From the NCBI GenBank assembly GCA_964468435.1, contig CAYXVE010000019.1, positions 1 to 64,000 on the forward strand: a DNA stretch of 64,000 nucleotides, in the 5' to 3' direction. Source of the DNA: JBCCTX01 sp964468435 (GTDB taxonomy: Bacteria > Bacteroidota > Bacteroidia > J057). The first letter of the stretch is position 1. Every line of letters begins with the position of its first letter. This document shows, in pieces, positions 18,492 to 28,209 of the stretch. Made by a program: the position numbers and the translations under genes. Below the pieces are notes generated by a model. It was not told where the DNA came from and made no database searches. It saw only the letters and a program-made list of their open reading frames with translations.

Positions 18492-19475
18492 TTACTGGGT
18501 GAGGATCAAATCCATGATTTCCTGATCAGCTTCAATCAATCCGATGGGTTTGAGCTTGGGAAGTAAAATGCGCCAGTTGTTATCCTGGGCAAATACTTGC
18601 TGAAAGATTGGCAAAGCCTTTTTTGTTTCCCCGATATTTACCAGCGATACGGCATGCCAGAATTTCATTTCCAGATTATTGGGAAACATAGATTCAGCAT
18701 TTGCATATTCAAACAATGCCCGGCTTGTTTCACCTCGCTCTATCGCCAGGTCTCCCTGGTTCATATGATTGTATGCACGTTGTAGTTTCAGTAATCTTCT
18801 GAGTTCTCTAATAGGCGTAGGGTGATCAGCGATCTGAAGATCTATCAGACGATCCTCCCAGACCTTGCCTGTAGAAATGCCACGAACGACCAGCAGAGCT
18901 GCAGATTGCTTTCCCCGGATATCTCCTCCTGCTTGTTGCCCTGCTTCCAGAGCTGCTACCATTCGCTCTGCGAGCGGGCCTTTGGTATTGAGAAAGGCCT
19001 CTTCCATTGCTACCCATACCTGATCGTTGACCATAAGATTGGCTTGGATAGCATAATTTTCACCAAATACATGACCTGCTTCAGGAATACACTTTTCTCC
19101 GGTGTGTACAGCAAGATTGCCTTTGGCATCCAGAATAGCTACCTGCCGGTAGGCATTACCTTCATCATTGGCCAGCATGCCATCCAGTGCTTGCTGGGGT
19201 GTAAGCCCATTTTCCAGGAGTGCCAGTCCCCTGGGACCCAATGAGGCATTGACCAAAGACTGCGTGGCTACCACCCCAACCCCTGCTTTACCCCAACTGA
19301 CGATCGTTCCTACAGAGAACCAGTGGGATTGAACTGCTACTCCTATTTCACCTGTTTGAGGATCTCGTGCAACAATGGAATAGGTATGGGCTAGTGGCTG
19401 CGATCCAAAAAAAGTTTGAGCGCTTACAACCTGAAAGTTAATAAGCGCTATGAACGCAAGAGCAAGAAATTTCAT
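18492..19475 (-). CDS. Exported DUF1028 family protein
   Basis: This 327-aa protein has a signal peptide (1-19, ending VVSA) and a DUF1028 domain covering about 25-235. The Ntn-hydrolase-like opening is HTYSIVARDPQTGEIGVAVQ, and VNASLGPRGL and GKQSAALLVVRG follow. A helical, TPR-like tail (about 240-327, AIERGETSRALFEYANAE) follows, as in other Bacteroidota members. DUF1028 proteins have no assigned reaction that I can state with certainty. It is downstream of the small lipoprotein gene on the same strand with a 12-bp gap, so they form an operon. Confidence 0.85.
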   Translation of the reverse strand: MKFLALAFIALINFQVVSAQTFFGSQPLAHTYSIVARDPQTGEIGVAVQSHWFSVGTIVSWGKAGVGVVATQSLVNASLGPRGLALLENGLTPQQALDGMLANDEGNAYRQVAILDAKGNLAVHTGEKCIPEAGHVFGENYAIQANLMVNDQVWVAMEEAFLNTKGPLAERMVAALEAGQQAGGDIRGKQSAALLVVRGISTGKVWEDRLIDLQIADHPTPIRELRRLLKLQRAYNHMNQGDLAIERGETSRALFEYANAESMFPNNLEMKFWHAVSLVNIGETKKALPIFQQVFAQDNNWRILLPKLKPIGLIEADQEIMDLILTQ

Positions 19476-19487
19476 GCGGGAAAGGTC

Positions 19488-19910
19488 TTAAGTATTTATC
19501 TGAAGTTGTTTGATCTTTGAAATCTGAACCTTTTCAATGCCATTTTTATTCATACATTGTGTCAGAGGATCAACGGGAGTCGTCGTTGTCGTAGGAGATG
19601 AGTGGTTGCTGGTACCGTTATCATCGTCTTCATAACAACTATTATCAGATGTAGAAGTGGTAACCGGTCTGATAACGGGACGATAGGACAGCTCAACTCG
19701 CTGACCTTCCTGAAGCCTAGTATCATCGGGAAGAGTATTGTCGAATATTTTCTGTCCCTGATCCAGTTCGATATACAATCCGCAATCAACATGGGCTACT
19801 ATACCCATGTGAGTGGATAACTCATCGGTTTGCTGAGGTTCTACAGATTCATTTTCGCAGGCAGCTAGCAGCAAAAATATACCAATTAAGGGAAAGTAAA
19901 TTTTTTTCAT
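19488..19910 (-). CDS. Small predicted lipoprotein
   Basis: I chose ATG 19910, giving 140 aa with a clean lipoprotein signal MKKIYFPLIGIFLLLAAC (Cys18). The frame is open upstream, but those residues are unlike an export signal. The mature part has paired cysteines and a low-complexity segment rich in Thr, Ser and Pro (about 100-120), and ends IEKVQISKIKQLQINT. No family is recognised. It is 12 bp upstream of the DUF1028 gene and divergent from the RM-like gene. Confidence 0.65.
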   Translation of the reverse strand: MKKIYFPLIGIFLLLAACENESVEPQQTDELSTHMGIVAHVDCGLYIELDQGQKIFDNTLPDDTRLQEGQRVELSYRPVIRPVTTSTSDNSCYEDDDNGTSNHSSPTTTTTPVDPLTQCMNKNGIEKVQISKIKQLQINT

Positions 19911-20034
19911 GTTCAGAGGGTTATTAAACTGGTGTAATGGATTTCTCCCAAATATACTATATTTTCGAGAAATCTTAATACCAGTTCCGGGAAAAATGAT
20001 CCATGTCTGGTTATTTATCATGTAGTACCCATTT

Positions 20035-22518
20035 ATGCTGAAAATAGTTAGTCCATCAGCAGTTGTTTCCAAGACTAGGCTTTCCCAGGGCTTTTCAGAG
20101 CGCCGCTATCAGGAATTGATCATACAGGTAAATGGTCTACTCACACAATTGGATCAGGGACTGGAGGGAGAGCAATCGTTTGAATATTTTCAGCATATTG
20201 TCATTAAATTTTTATGTGCACTTTGGAATATACAGGTAGAAGATCAGGTATATCTTTCTTTGCCACATGAAGTACTGCTGCCTGTAACGGCTGGAAATGG
20301 AATTTACTGCAATATACAGCGCCCTGACGATCGCACACGAATGATCAATAGCCGTTCGACCCAAAAAGATGCATTTTATGAATTGGTCAATCATGTGATC
20401 TCATCTTCTTCAGCAGGATATTTACATGCTTTGATCATCACCAATATTTACGAGTGGTATATTTTTGACCAGGATGAAATCTGGAATATGCTTCAGCGGC
20501 ATCCTGCTTTAGCTCACTATGTCAATCATAAAAGAAAAGGTCTTTCGGATTACACATCGAGACAAGAGCTATATCGCTGGATTGATGCTGCCATGGAAGA
20601 AGATATTCTTCCGGGCACTTATTTCAATCTTTACGGAATTAAGGAGGGTCTTATTCGCAATCAGGCAGATATACCAGAACGGCTTATACCGATGGGGGTA
20701 TTCTTGTATAGCCTCAAAAACAGTCAGAGTGAATACTCTACCCAGTCCAAGCAGGCAGCATATGCTCGGGAAGTTCTGTATACCCTGGGGTATGAAATAA
20801 CAGGAAGAGCTGATTTACTGTATGTTCGCAAACGCAAAGAACTGGCAGAGAAAAGCCTTCATCAGTCCATGCGATTTGATAAAGTCATGGAAGGATTTTC
20901 AGAGCAAGATCGAGATAGTGAAGTCAGAAGCCAGCTGCTGAAATCTATCTATATACAATCTTTGCTTCATTTGCTGGGAGAAGATCGCGAAAAAGAACTG
21001 GAGCGACAAGGGTTGATAGAAGCGAATACAGTAAAAATTACCGCAACGCAGGGAGAGTTGCCTGTGTTGAATAACAGCATGATTGATAAACAAACTTCCT
21101 CCCTGAATGCTAAATCCTACCTGGATCAATTGCTGAAAGCCCCTCTCTGGACTCCCTTTCCGCAATTGAGGATTCGTAAAAGTCATGAGATCGTGTTACA
21201 TCCTTATGCCTGGGGGGCTATGTGGGCCTCCTTCTGGAGACAAAACTATGAACAGCCATGGTATCCCTATTCAGTGCTTAAAGGGATAGCCAGAAATATT
21301 TTGCGAAAGGTAGTGCTTCAGGTCTTTAATGAACACTTACAGCAGGATTATACCTGGCAGCAGTTGCTGTCTGAAATACAGGAAATGCCACTTGATACTG
21401 CCAGATCTATTTTTTTTAGTGTAAGAATAATAGACCCTGCTGCAGGACAGGGACAATGGTTGTTGGCGCTACTCCACGAACTTGTATACATTCAGCATGA
21501 AATGGGGTTGCTCACAGTTCTCAATGGTAAGTCCCTGGAAGGAGTGGGACTAGAGACAGAAGATTTTGCCATATTTGTTAATAATGAACAGGGGGAATTG
21601 ATGACCATTGCCGGAGATCAGGATTATGTACAGGAAAATGGGTATAAAAAGATTCAGGAGGCACTTTTTCATGCCAAAATGGAAATAATCAATCAGTGTT
21701 TGTATGGTATTACCCTGAAGGAAGACGATGCATGGGTGTGCCGGCAGTGGTTGCTGTTGTCGCTCTTAACGGATCAGTATATGATACGTGGTAGAAGAAA
21801 ATATAATTGGGTTTCCTTAAAATCCTTTCAGCCTCACATATTTACCGGAAATCCGCTTATTAGTAACCTTCCTTCCCTCAAGACTGATTCTCTACCTGGT
21901 GTAGAAGCTCTGTCAAGAGATCCGCGTAAAGAGCGGTTGCTGAAATTGAAGCGAAAGCTGGCAAGTGAAAGGCAAAGCCTCGGCTTATGGGATATGATTC
22001 AGCTATCTGATGAGTCAGATCAGGACGGGAAAAATACCCTTGAAGAGGAGATTCAGAAACTGGAAAATCAGATTGGCTCCAGAGACGATATTTGGAACAA
22101 GCATATTGACTGGGTCTCAACACTTCGGGAATTATGGGATGAGCAGCAAAAATTCAGGGGATTTGATTTGGTGATCTCTTCCCCCCCTGCCATACGGCAG
22201 GATCAATTCAGATCTTTCAATAGCTATCTGAAAGAAAGCCTGAAGTCATACGATTCTCAGGGAAATTTTTATCTCTATCTGATGGAGCGGGGAATCAGGT
22301 TATTAAAACCTGCGGGCTTATTTGTTTTTATGACAACTGATAAATGGTTGGAAGCCCAATTTGCGCTTAAATTCAGACGTTGGTTGGAAATATACAACGA
22401 TTATCAAATCGATAAAATTGAAGAAGAACCTGGAAATACAAAGGGTTTGCGAAACAGTCTTGAGTTATATGGCAGGAAAAAGGATCTCAGTCAAGGTTCA
22501 GTATTTGTCCAGATTTAG
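20035..22518 (+). CDS. Type IIG restriction-modification-like protein with substituted catalytic motifs
   Basis: This 827-aa protein aligns along its length with Eco57I-class single-chain RM enzymes. It has an N-terminal nuclease-like region with LIITNIYEWYIFD, then a methylase core with SAM motif I DPAAGQGQWLLALLHELV and the block YLMERGIRLLKPAGLFVFMT. The active sites are changed. The nuclease E-x-K of the IEVKRP strand reads CNIQRP (N and Q), motif IV NPPY reads SPPA in DLVISSPPAIRQD, and the acidic residue of the GVDINP block is missing (YGITLKED). It ends just after the methylase core, so the target-recognition domain is absent. The frame is otherwise intact. A regulatory or defence role is speculation. 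Confidence 0.75.
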   Translation: MLKIVSPSAVVSKTRLSQGFSERRYQELIIQVNGLLTQLDQGLEGEQSFEYFQHIVIKFLCALWNIQVEDQVYLSLPHEVLLPVTAGNGIYCNIQRPDDRTRMINSRSTQKDAFYELVNHVISSSSAGYLHALIITNIYEWYIFDQDEIWNMLQRHPALAHYVNHKRKGLSDYTSRQELYRWIDAAMEEDILPGTYFNLYGIKEGLIRNQADIPERLIPMGVFLYSLKNSQSEYSTQSKQAAYAREVLYTLGYEITGRADLLYVRKRKELAEKSLHQSMRFDKVMEGFSEQDRDSEVRSQLLKSIYIQSLLHLLGEDREKELERQGLIEANTVKITATQGELPVLNNSMIDKQTSSLNAKSYLDQLLKAPLWTPFPQLRIRKSHEIVLHPYAWGAMWASFWRQNYEQPWYPYSVLKGIARNILRKVVLQVFNEHLQQDYTWQQLLSEIQEMPLDTARSIFFSVRIIDPAAGQGQWLLALLHELVYIQHEMGLLTVLNGKSLEGVGLETEDFAIFVNNEQGELMTIAGDQDYVQENGYKKIQEALFHAKMEIINQCLYGITLKEDDAWVCRQWLLLSLLTDQYMIRGRRKYNWVSLKSFQPHIFTGNPLISNLPSLKTDSLPGVEALSRDPRKERLLKLKRKLASERQSLGLWDMIQLSDESDQDGKNTLEEEIQKLENQIGSRDDIWNKHIDWVSTLRELWDEQQKFRGFDLVISSPPAIRQDQFRSFNSYLKESLKSYDSQGNFYLYLMERGIRLLKPAGLFVFMTTDKWLEAQFALKFRRWLEIYNDYQIDKIEEEPGNTKGLRNSLELYGRKKDLSQGSVFVQI

Positions 22519-22519
22519 C

Positions 22520-23422
22520 TTAGAAGAAGATCTCCTGGGCAAGTCTGAAAGTATTGCAATGCGCATCCACAATATCTTTGATCAAGGGTGAATATCCTCC
22601 CCCCAGGGAAATTGATACAGGTATATTGTTGTGCTTACAAAGCTTCAGCACATATTCATCTCTTGCCTTACAGCCAGATCTGCTGCAGTTGAGTTTACCG
22701 AGCTTATCAGTTTCGAGTATGTCTACCCCCGAAAGGTAAAATATCACATTGGGTTCAACTTGATCAATGAGCCTGGGTAATATGTTTCCTAGTGTACTCA
22801 AGTAAGTTTTGTCATCCACAAAAGGGGGAAGTCCAATATCGAGGTCAGATTGCTCTTTGTGCAAGGGATAGTTAGCTTCGCAGTGCATGCTAAAGGTAAA
22901 TACCCTGGATTCGTTTTCAAATAGTTTAGCTGTGCCATTTCCCTGGTGCACGTCGAGATCTACCACTAGTATGCGCTGAGATTCAGTATACCTTAGCAGA
23001 TAGTTGGCTGCAATGGCAATATCATTGAGCAGACAGAATCCCTCTCCGCGTTCTTTGAAGGCATGATGTGTTCCTCCTGCACCATTGATGCTAACACCAT
23101 ATTTTTGGGCATAAAATACATTTTGTATCGTACCATTGGCTATTGTTAGAGCACGTTCTACGAGGCGGGGCGAAAGAGGGAAGCCCATTCTTCTCTGTTC
23201 CCGGGGTGTGATAAGTTGATGTTTAAGCCGATGCCAGTAATCAGCATCATGTGTCATGAGAACTGTTTCCTCAGATATCTTTCCAGGATCATACAGGTTG
23301 TCTTCCGTGATAGTACCTTCATATATAAGCTGTTCAGGTATCAACTCATATTTCTCCATTGGAAAGCGATGCCCCTCAGGAAGGGGATGCTTATATAATG
23401 ATGACCAGGAAATTTTTAGCAA
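22520..23422 (-). CDS. Histone deacetylase superfamily hydrolase
   Basis: This 300-aa Zn-dependent deacetylase is of the HDAC/AcuC/acetylpolyamine amidohydrolase superfamily. Active-site parts are visible: GAGGTHHA (His119-His120), the Zn ligands Asp157 and His159 in VDLDVHQGNGTA, and YLSGVDILETD with the third ligand. It is short, like the small bacterial members. The substrate (acetyl-lysine proteins or acetylpolyamines) is not decided by sequence; the polyamine genes lie 10 kb away. It converges on the RM-like gene with one base between the stops. Confidence 0.9.
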   Translation of the reverse strand: MLKISWSSLYKHPLPEGHRFPMEKYELIPEQLIYEGTITEDNLYDPGKISEETVLMTHDADYWHRLKHQLITPREQRRMGFPLSPRLVERALTIANGTIQNVFYAQKYGVSINGAGGTHHAFKERGEGFCLLNDIAIAANYLLRYTESQRILVVDLDVHQGNGTAKLFENESRVFTFSMHCEANYPLHKEQSDLDIGLPPFVDDKTYLSTLGNILPRLIDQVEPNVIFYLSGVDILETDKLGKLNCSRSGCKARDEYVLKLCKHNNIPVSISLGGGYSPLIKDIVDAHCNTFRLAQEIFF

Positions 23423-23484
23423 TTTTTCTCAAAATTTATATCGGTAAACTCTATTTTCCCTGAAATGTTGGCTGGAAAGATGGG

Positions 23485-24444
23485 CTAGTCATCAGTTTTT
23501 CTTCGTTTGAATCCCACAATGATCTTGTCTTTCTGTATTTGTTGAAGTACCTGATTGAGTAAAACGAGCGTACTATCTACCTTGAGATATAGAGATGAGT
23601 CCCTGATCATTTTTCCTACCAGTCCATTTTCTTCATTCAGCAAATCCTGTGTAGTATTGAGTAAACTACTGGTTTGAGCCATTAAGGATGGTAGGCTGTC
23701 TGCAGCCAGCTCTAGATCTCGGAGCAATGTCGTATCCGTTTTTTCTATCAATTGCTGTGTGCTTCGTAGCGTACTTGTACCTTCTGTGGCAAGCAGGTTG
23801 ATGGCTTGCAGTGTGGTGTCTACTTTGTCGAGTAATTCCTTTTGTTGGATATCTAGCAGGATTGTATTGAGTCGTTGGAGATTTTGATTCAGCAGGGTAG
23901 GGGTATTACCTAATGTATTGGAGTCAATAGCATTTAGCAATCGATTGATCTGCAAAAAAAGCGTATCTACTTTTGTCATAAGCGGTGCTATTCCGCTGCC
24001 TTCGATCTGGTCGAGCATATTACCCATTCTGGAGAATCCACTGGAAAAGTCCAGGGAGGCATAACCAGGAAGTTCTCTAGAGCTAAGTAGTGTCTGAGAC
24101 TGAGTTCCCTGAATAAGTTGGATTTGTTTTCCTCCCATAATCTCCTTGGGCTGTATCTCCACATAGGCATCCTCATACAAAACTACATCCTGCTTAAGCT
24201 CTATGGTTACATCGATATAATCAGAATGAGGAATAATCTGATTGACTCTACCTAGCTGATAGCCTCTATATAAAACGGGATCTCCTTCGAGTAAACCACT
24301 AATATCAGAAAACTGAATGCGGTAGGTTATGGCTGTACCTGGATACACGCGGCCTCCACTTACCCAGGCCAATGCCAGATATAACAATAAAAGTGCAAAA
24401 ACTACGGTGATGCCTATTTTTATTTCTCTTCTCATGTCCTGCAA
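23485..24444 (-). CDS. MlaD/MCE family protein
   Basis: This 319-aa protein has one N-terminal transmembrane helix (about 11-27) and a single MCE domain (about 35-115, with GLLEGDPVLYRGYQLGRVN and PKEIMGGKQIQLI). A long helical tail rich in Leu, Gln and Thr (about 130-310) should form a coiled coil or hexameric tube. MCE proteins bridge the periplasm to move phospholipids with an MlaE/MlaF ABC transporter. Those partners are not in the window, although they usually sit next to it. Start ATG 24435 (MRREIKIG) is also possible. Confidence 0.88.
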   Translation of the reverse strand: MQDMRREIKIGITVVFALLLLYLALAWVSGGRVYPGTAITYRIQFSDISGLLEGDPVLYRGYQLGRVNQIIPHSDYIDVTIELKQDVVLYEDAYVEIQPKEIMGGKQIQLIQGTQSQTLLSSRELPGYASLDFSSGFSRMGNMLDQIEGSGIAPLMTKVDTLFLQINRLLNAIDSNTLGNTPTLLNQNLQRLNTILLDIQQKELLDKVDTTLQAINLLATEGTSTLRSTQQLIEKTDTTLLRDLELAADSLPSLMAQTSSLLNTTQDLLNEENGLVGKMIRDSSLYLKVDSTLVLLNQVLQQIQKDKIIVGFKRRKTDD

Positions 24445-24628
24445 ATGTAATGAACTCCTGTCAATTTGATGTGATAGTTTGCTTACATAAACTATATTAG
24501 TTGCGGAAAAGACAAGGAGTTAAATTAAATATTATTAATTATTGTAATAAATTTATTTCGTAATTTACATGAATAATACTATATTGCTCTTGTTTTATAG
24601 GTTAAAAAAGGGATTAAAAGAAATCATT

Positions 24629-25795
24629 ATGTGTCACTCTACGCATAAAAAAAACGGATTAACATGGGCTATCTTGCTGTGTACTAGCTTGTTTGTCCTG
24701 CCAGTTAGTGGACAAGCTCCAGCTCAGAGAGAGCCTAATATACACATTGTTGAACAGGGTGAAAATCTATATCGCATTGCCAAAGAGAATGGTCTTACCA
24801 TAGACCAGATACTCGAGCTGAACAACCTAAGATCCCAGACGATCTTTCCGGGACAGCGCCTGGTAGTGGGATTTCATAGACATCAGGAATCTTATTACAG
24901 TGAAGAGGCTTCTCTTCAAAATGACAGATTTAACCTTCAGGAACCTGAAAATCACTTTAATACGCAACAAAGTTACGTTGAGGAGCAGTCTCGCCCTGCC
25001 AAGGCCTGGAACGATAATCAGGCGAATGAGCCTGTAGCCATTACGCATATCAGAGTCATGGGGCGTGAAAGGCCATCGGGAAATTTGTACAGTATGTCCC
25101 TCGGAGACGCAGGAAATCATATTGCCAATAGCGAATATTCAAATCCCACTGTCTCCGATGATATACAGATGCTGTCTCATATACTATCCGATCAGGAGGG
25201 CAAGACCTATCGCAAGGTTGAAATTATGCCTTTTGATGAAATCGATGAGGCACTGGACAAGTTGAGATATAAAATAGACCAGTTGAAAACGCGAGCAGCA
25301 TCCAATGATCTGTTGATGATCAATATTTATGGGACTACTCAAAATCGCTCAAGAGGAGTAGAGATCGTCCCTTCAAGATATGGCAACAGTGTGTCCAGAG
25401 GTGAACCACTTACCCTGGATTTCATTGTGAATTCACTGCGAAGTATATCCTGCCGGAAAATATTGATCTGCGATGTCAACCTTACCCGGCAACAACTCAA
25501 CGAATATTTGAGACAACATCATCTACAGAGTCAGGAAGTCGCTTTCATCGCTTCCTGCTGGAACGAAGCGTCTTACAGTAGCCGTGGTAACTGGAACCAT
25601 GGGGCTATATTCCGAGCATTACGTGAAGCACTTGCTGGAAAAGCCGACATGAATCAAAATGGTGAAATCACGCTGACCGAAGTAGACATGTACCTGAATG
25701 ACCGTGTCATGGAATTGACGGGCAATGTTCAATATGCCCAGTTGATTGCTAATCATCTCAGGGATCACAATCCAGTATTGGCGTATTTATACTAA
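24629..25795 (+). CDS. Secreted LysM protein with inactive caspase-like domain
   Basis: I chose ATG 24629, giving 388 aa with a signal peptide ending PVSGQA; an upstream Met at 24569 is less likely. A LysM domain follows (VEQGENLYRIAKENGLTIDQ), which binds peptidoglycan. After a Gln-rich linker, the last 230 residues have a peptidase C14-like layout: VSDDIQMLSHIL, then NDLLMINIYGTTQN where active caspases have SGHG, then ILICDVNLTR where they have DACHSG, and an EF-hand-like DMNQNGEITLTEV. Both catalytic residues (His and Cys) are thus replaced. It should be a periplasmic or wall-bound pseudoenzyme. Substrate and partners are unknown. Confidence 0.7.
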   Translation: MCHSTHKKNGLTWAILLCTSLFVLPVSGQAPAQREPNIHIVEQGENLYRIAKENGLTIDQILELNNLRSQTIFPGQRLVVGFHRHQESYYSEEASLQNDRFNLQEPENHFNTQQSYVEEQSRPAKAWNDNQANEPVAITHIRVMGRERPSGNLYSMSLGDAGNHIANSEYSNPTVSDDIQMLSHILSDQEGKTYRKVEIMPFDEIDEALDKLRYKIDQLKTRAASNDLLMINIYGTTQNRSRGVEIVPSRYGNSVSRGEPLTLDFIVNSLRSISCRKILICDVNLTRQQLNEYLRQHHLQSQEVAFIASCWNEASYSSRGNWNHGAIFRALREALAGKADMNQNGEITLTEVDMYLNDRVMELTGNVQYAQLIANHLRDHNPVLAYLY

Positions 25796-25943
25796 AGCAT
25801 TCTTGGAATACATACTAGATATACCCAACTCAATTGGATTTTAACTTAATAGGTGGCATTTTTGAATGGCTAGGGGAAAATGTGTGAAAACATTTTTCCC
25901 GGGTTCATTTTTATACCATATCTATTGTGTTCGAAATTTTCAA

Positions 25944-26594
25944 ATGAGCAGCTTAGTTTTATATCTTATCAGACACGGTGAAACCGATTATAACAGGCAA
26001 GGAATCGTGCAAGGAGGCGGGGTAGATTCCTCGCTCAACAGCACTGGGATACAACAATCCCAGTCTTTTTACCGTTTTTACAGACAAGAGACATTTGATG
26101 CATTGTATTGCAGTCCCCTGAGAAGGACCTCGCAGACTTTGAGCCCCTGGCAGGAACTCGGACTAGAGCCCAAACCCATCGAAGAACTCATAGAGCTCAA
26201 CTGGGGTATACATGAGGGACTAATCCCAACGGCTGAACAGAAAGCTGAATTTTTGTCGGTCAAACAAAAATGGACACAGGGAGAACTTCACCTTTCTGTT
26301 ACAGGAGGAGAAACTCCCTTGCAAGCTTGGGAGCGTTCCCAAAAGGCGTTGGAAATATTGTTTGAAAAACACTGGGGAAAAAGGCTACTGGTATGTACAC
26401 ATGGTAGATTGCTCCGCATCCTGTTGAGCGGGCTGCTGGATAAAGATATTTCCAAAATGGAGCAATATACCCAACCCAATACCGGATTGCATCTCGTCGA
26501 GCTTACAGCGCCTGATAAGGCCAGGGCTATAAAATTGGCTGATACAACTCATTTGATCGCAAATCAGCCTGAAGGAACTGCTGCGATAACGTAG
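25944..26594 (+). CDS. Histidine phosphatase family protein
   Basis: This is a 216-aa phosphoglycerate-mutase-like phosphatase. I chose ATG 25944 (MSSLVLYLIRHGETDYN), because the residues before it in the open frame are not conserved. The catalytic RHG is at residues 10-12, the second His in LLVCTHGRLLRIL, and Glu in ELNWGIHEG. The family includes CobC, GpmB and broad-specificity phosphatases; the substrate is unclear. It ends 51 bp before ffh, which has its own -7 element. Confidence 0.85.
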   Translation: MSSLVLYLIRHGETDYNRQGIVQGGGVDSSLNSTGIQQSQSFYRFYRQETFDALYCSPLRRTSQTLSPWQELGLEPKPIEELIELNWGIHEGLIPTAEQKAEFLSVKQKWTQGELHLSVTGGETPLQAWERSQKALEILFEKHWGKRLLVCTHGRLLRILLSGLLDKDISKMEQYTQPNTGLHLVELTAPDKARAIKLADTTHLIANQPEGTAAIT

Positions 26595-26603
26595 TTTTTT
26601 ATT

Positions 26604-26611
26604 TATATTTG
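26604..26611 (+). promoter_or_regulatory. Bacteroidota -7 element before ffh
   Basis: TATATTTG fits the -7 consensus TAnnTTTG exactly, 34 bases before the ffh start and 9 bases after the phosphatase stop. No good -33 TTTG lies at the expected distance, so this is half a promoter by sequence. Confidence 0.4.
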
Positions 26612-26645
26612 TAGGATACAATTTCATAAAGGATTAATGTAGGGC

Positions 26646-27995
26646 ATGTTTGACAACTTACAACAAAACATAGAAAAAGCCTTCCGGACCCTGAAAGGGC
26701 AAGGGAAGATTACCGAGATTAATATTGCTGAAACACTTAAGGAGGTTCGAAGAGCTTTACTGGATGCGGACGTCAATTATAAGGTAGCAAAGGATTTTAC
26801 CAACAAGGTTAAGGAAGAAGCCCTGGGAAGAGATGTCTTAATAGCCGTTTCTCCTGGGCAGCTATTGGTGAAGATCGTCCATGAAGAATTGAGCAAGTTG
26901 ATGGGGGGAGAGCAAGAGGGGATTAGTTTTGCTAACAAACCCCCTACGGTTATTTTGATTGCAGGTTTGCAGGGCTCTGGTAAAACCACTTTTACAGGTA
27001 AATTGTCGAGATACCTAAAAAAACAGGGCAAAAATCCCATATTAGTTGCCGGCGATGTATATCGTCCCGCCGCGATCGATCAGTTGGGAATCTTGGCAGA
27101 GGAAGTAGGAGTAGGATTGTATAAAGATGAAGCCAATAAAAACCCCGTTGAAATTGCGCAAAAAGGTATTCAGGAGGGTAAATCTCAGGGCAGGGATGTA
27201 ATCATTGTAGATACCGCTGGTCGTCTTGCCATAGACGAGGAGATGATGGCAGAGATAGAGGCTATCAAGGCTGCTGCCGATCCGGACGAGATTCTTTTCG
27301 TCGTGGATGCCATGACTGGACAGGATGCTGTCAACACTGCCAAAGCATTTAATGAAAGGTTGGATTTTGATGGTGTAGTACTTACTAAACTGGATGGTGA
27401 TACCCGTGGGGGTGCAGCTATTTCTATTCGCTCTGTTGTCAATAAGCCCATAAAATTTATCGGTACAGGTGAAAAGCTGGATGCACTGGATCTGTTTTAT
27501 CCCGATCGTATGGCTTCCAGGATTCTGGGTATGGGCGACGTGCTCACACTGGTAGAGCGCGCGCAGCAGCAGTTTGACCAGGAACAAGCTGAAAAACTGC
27601 AGAAGAAGATACGGAAGAATGAGCTGGATCTTGACGATTTCCTTTCTCAGATACAGGCCATTAAGAAAATGGGTAACCTCAAAGATTTAGTGGGCATGAT
27701 CCCTGGTATGGGTAAATTGACCAAACAGATGGACTTAGAAAATGATTCTTTTAAGCATGTAGAAGCAATCATTTACTCCATGACTAAAGAAGAACGGCGA
27801 AAACCCCAACTCATTAATGGATCCAGGAGGCGCCGTATAGCTCTGGGAAGCGGTAGACCTATTCGAGAGGTCAACGAATTGTTGAAGCAGTTTCAAATGC
27901 TGAAAAAGACTATGAAGAAGATGAATAAAATGTCTCAGGGGGGTAAAATGAGCCGCTCTGCTATGAATGCCATGCAAATGTTTGGTAAACAATAA
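26646..27995 (+). CDS. ffh: Signal recognition particle protein Ffh
   Basis: Ffh is the GTPase that, with SRP RNA, brings ribosomes making membrane proteins to FtsY. The 449-aa protein has the N domain (1-90), then the G domain with P-loop GLQGSGKTTF at about 106-115, DTAGR at about 190 and TKLDGD at about 246, and the Met-rich M domain to the end (KKTMKKMNKMSQGGKM), which binds the RNA and signal peptides. The length is normal. SRP RNA was not recognised in the window. Confidence 0.97.
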   Translation: MFDNLQQNIEKAFRTLKGQGKITEINIAETLKEVRRALLDADVNYKVAKDFTNKVKEEALGRDVLIAVSPGQLLVKIVHEELSKLMGGEQEGISFANKPPTVILIAGLQGSGKTTFTGKLSRYLKKQGKNPILVAGDVYRPAAIDQLGILAEEVGVGLYKDEANKNPVEIAQKGIQEGKSQGRDVIIVDTAGRLAIDEEMMAEIEAIKAAADPDEILFVVDAMTGQDAVNTAKAFNERLDFDGVVLTKLDGDTRGGAAISIRSVVNKPIKFIGTGEKLDALDLFYPDRMASRILGMGDVLTLVERAQQQFDQEQAEKLQKKIRKNELDLDDFLSQIQAIKKMGNLKDLVGMIPGMGKLTKQMDLENDSFKHVEAIIYSMTKEERRKPQLINGSRRRRIALGSGRPIREVNELLKQFQMLKKTMKKMNKMSQGGKMSRSAMNAMQMFGKQ

Positions 27996-28209
27996 CGTAT
28001 GTAATCGAAAAGATCTTACTTAATCCCTAGCTCATGCTGATTATCCGCTATGTTACTCTTACAAGCATTTGAATAGTTGATAAATTTAAAATCAAGTGTT
28101 CATCGCGTATTCGTAAAAACCTGGTGCTCGTGAGATAATGACTTTTTGATTTTTTTTCGTCTAACAAAAGGTGATTATTTTACCTTCATGACCTAATCAC
28201 TATCATACT

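Noticed and set aside
26612..26645. SRP RNA gene beside ffh
   Set aside because: The space before ffh is too short and no conserved SRP tetraloop helix is seen in the neighbourhood.
27042..27587. 181-aa ORF antisense to ffh
   Set aside because: It is fully inside the ffh coding region and its composition is that of a shadow frame with no family features.
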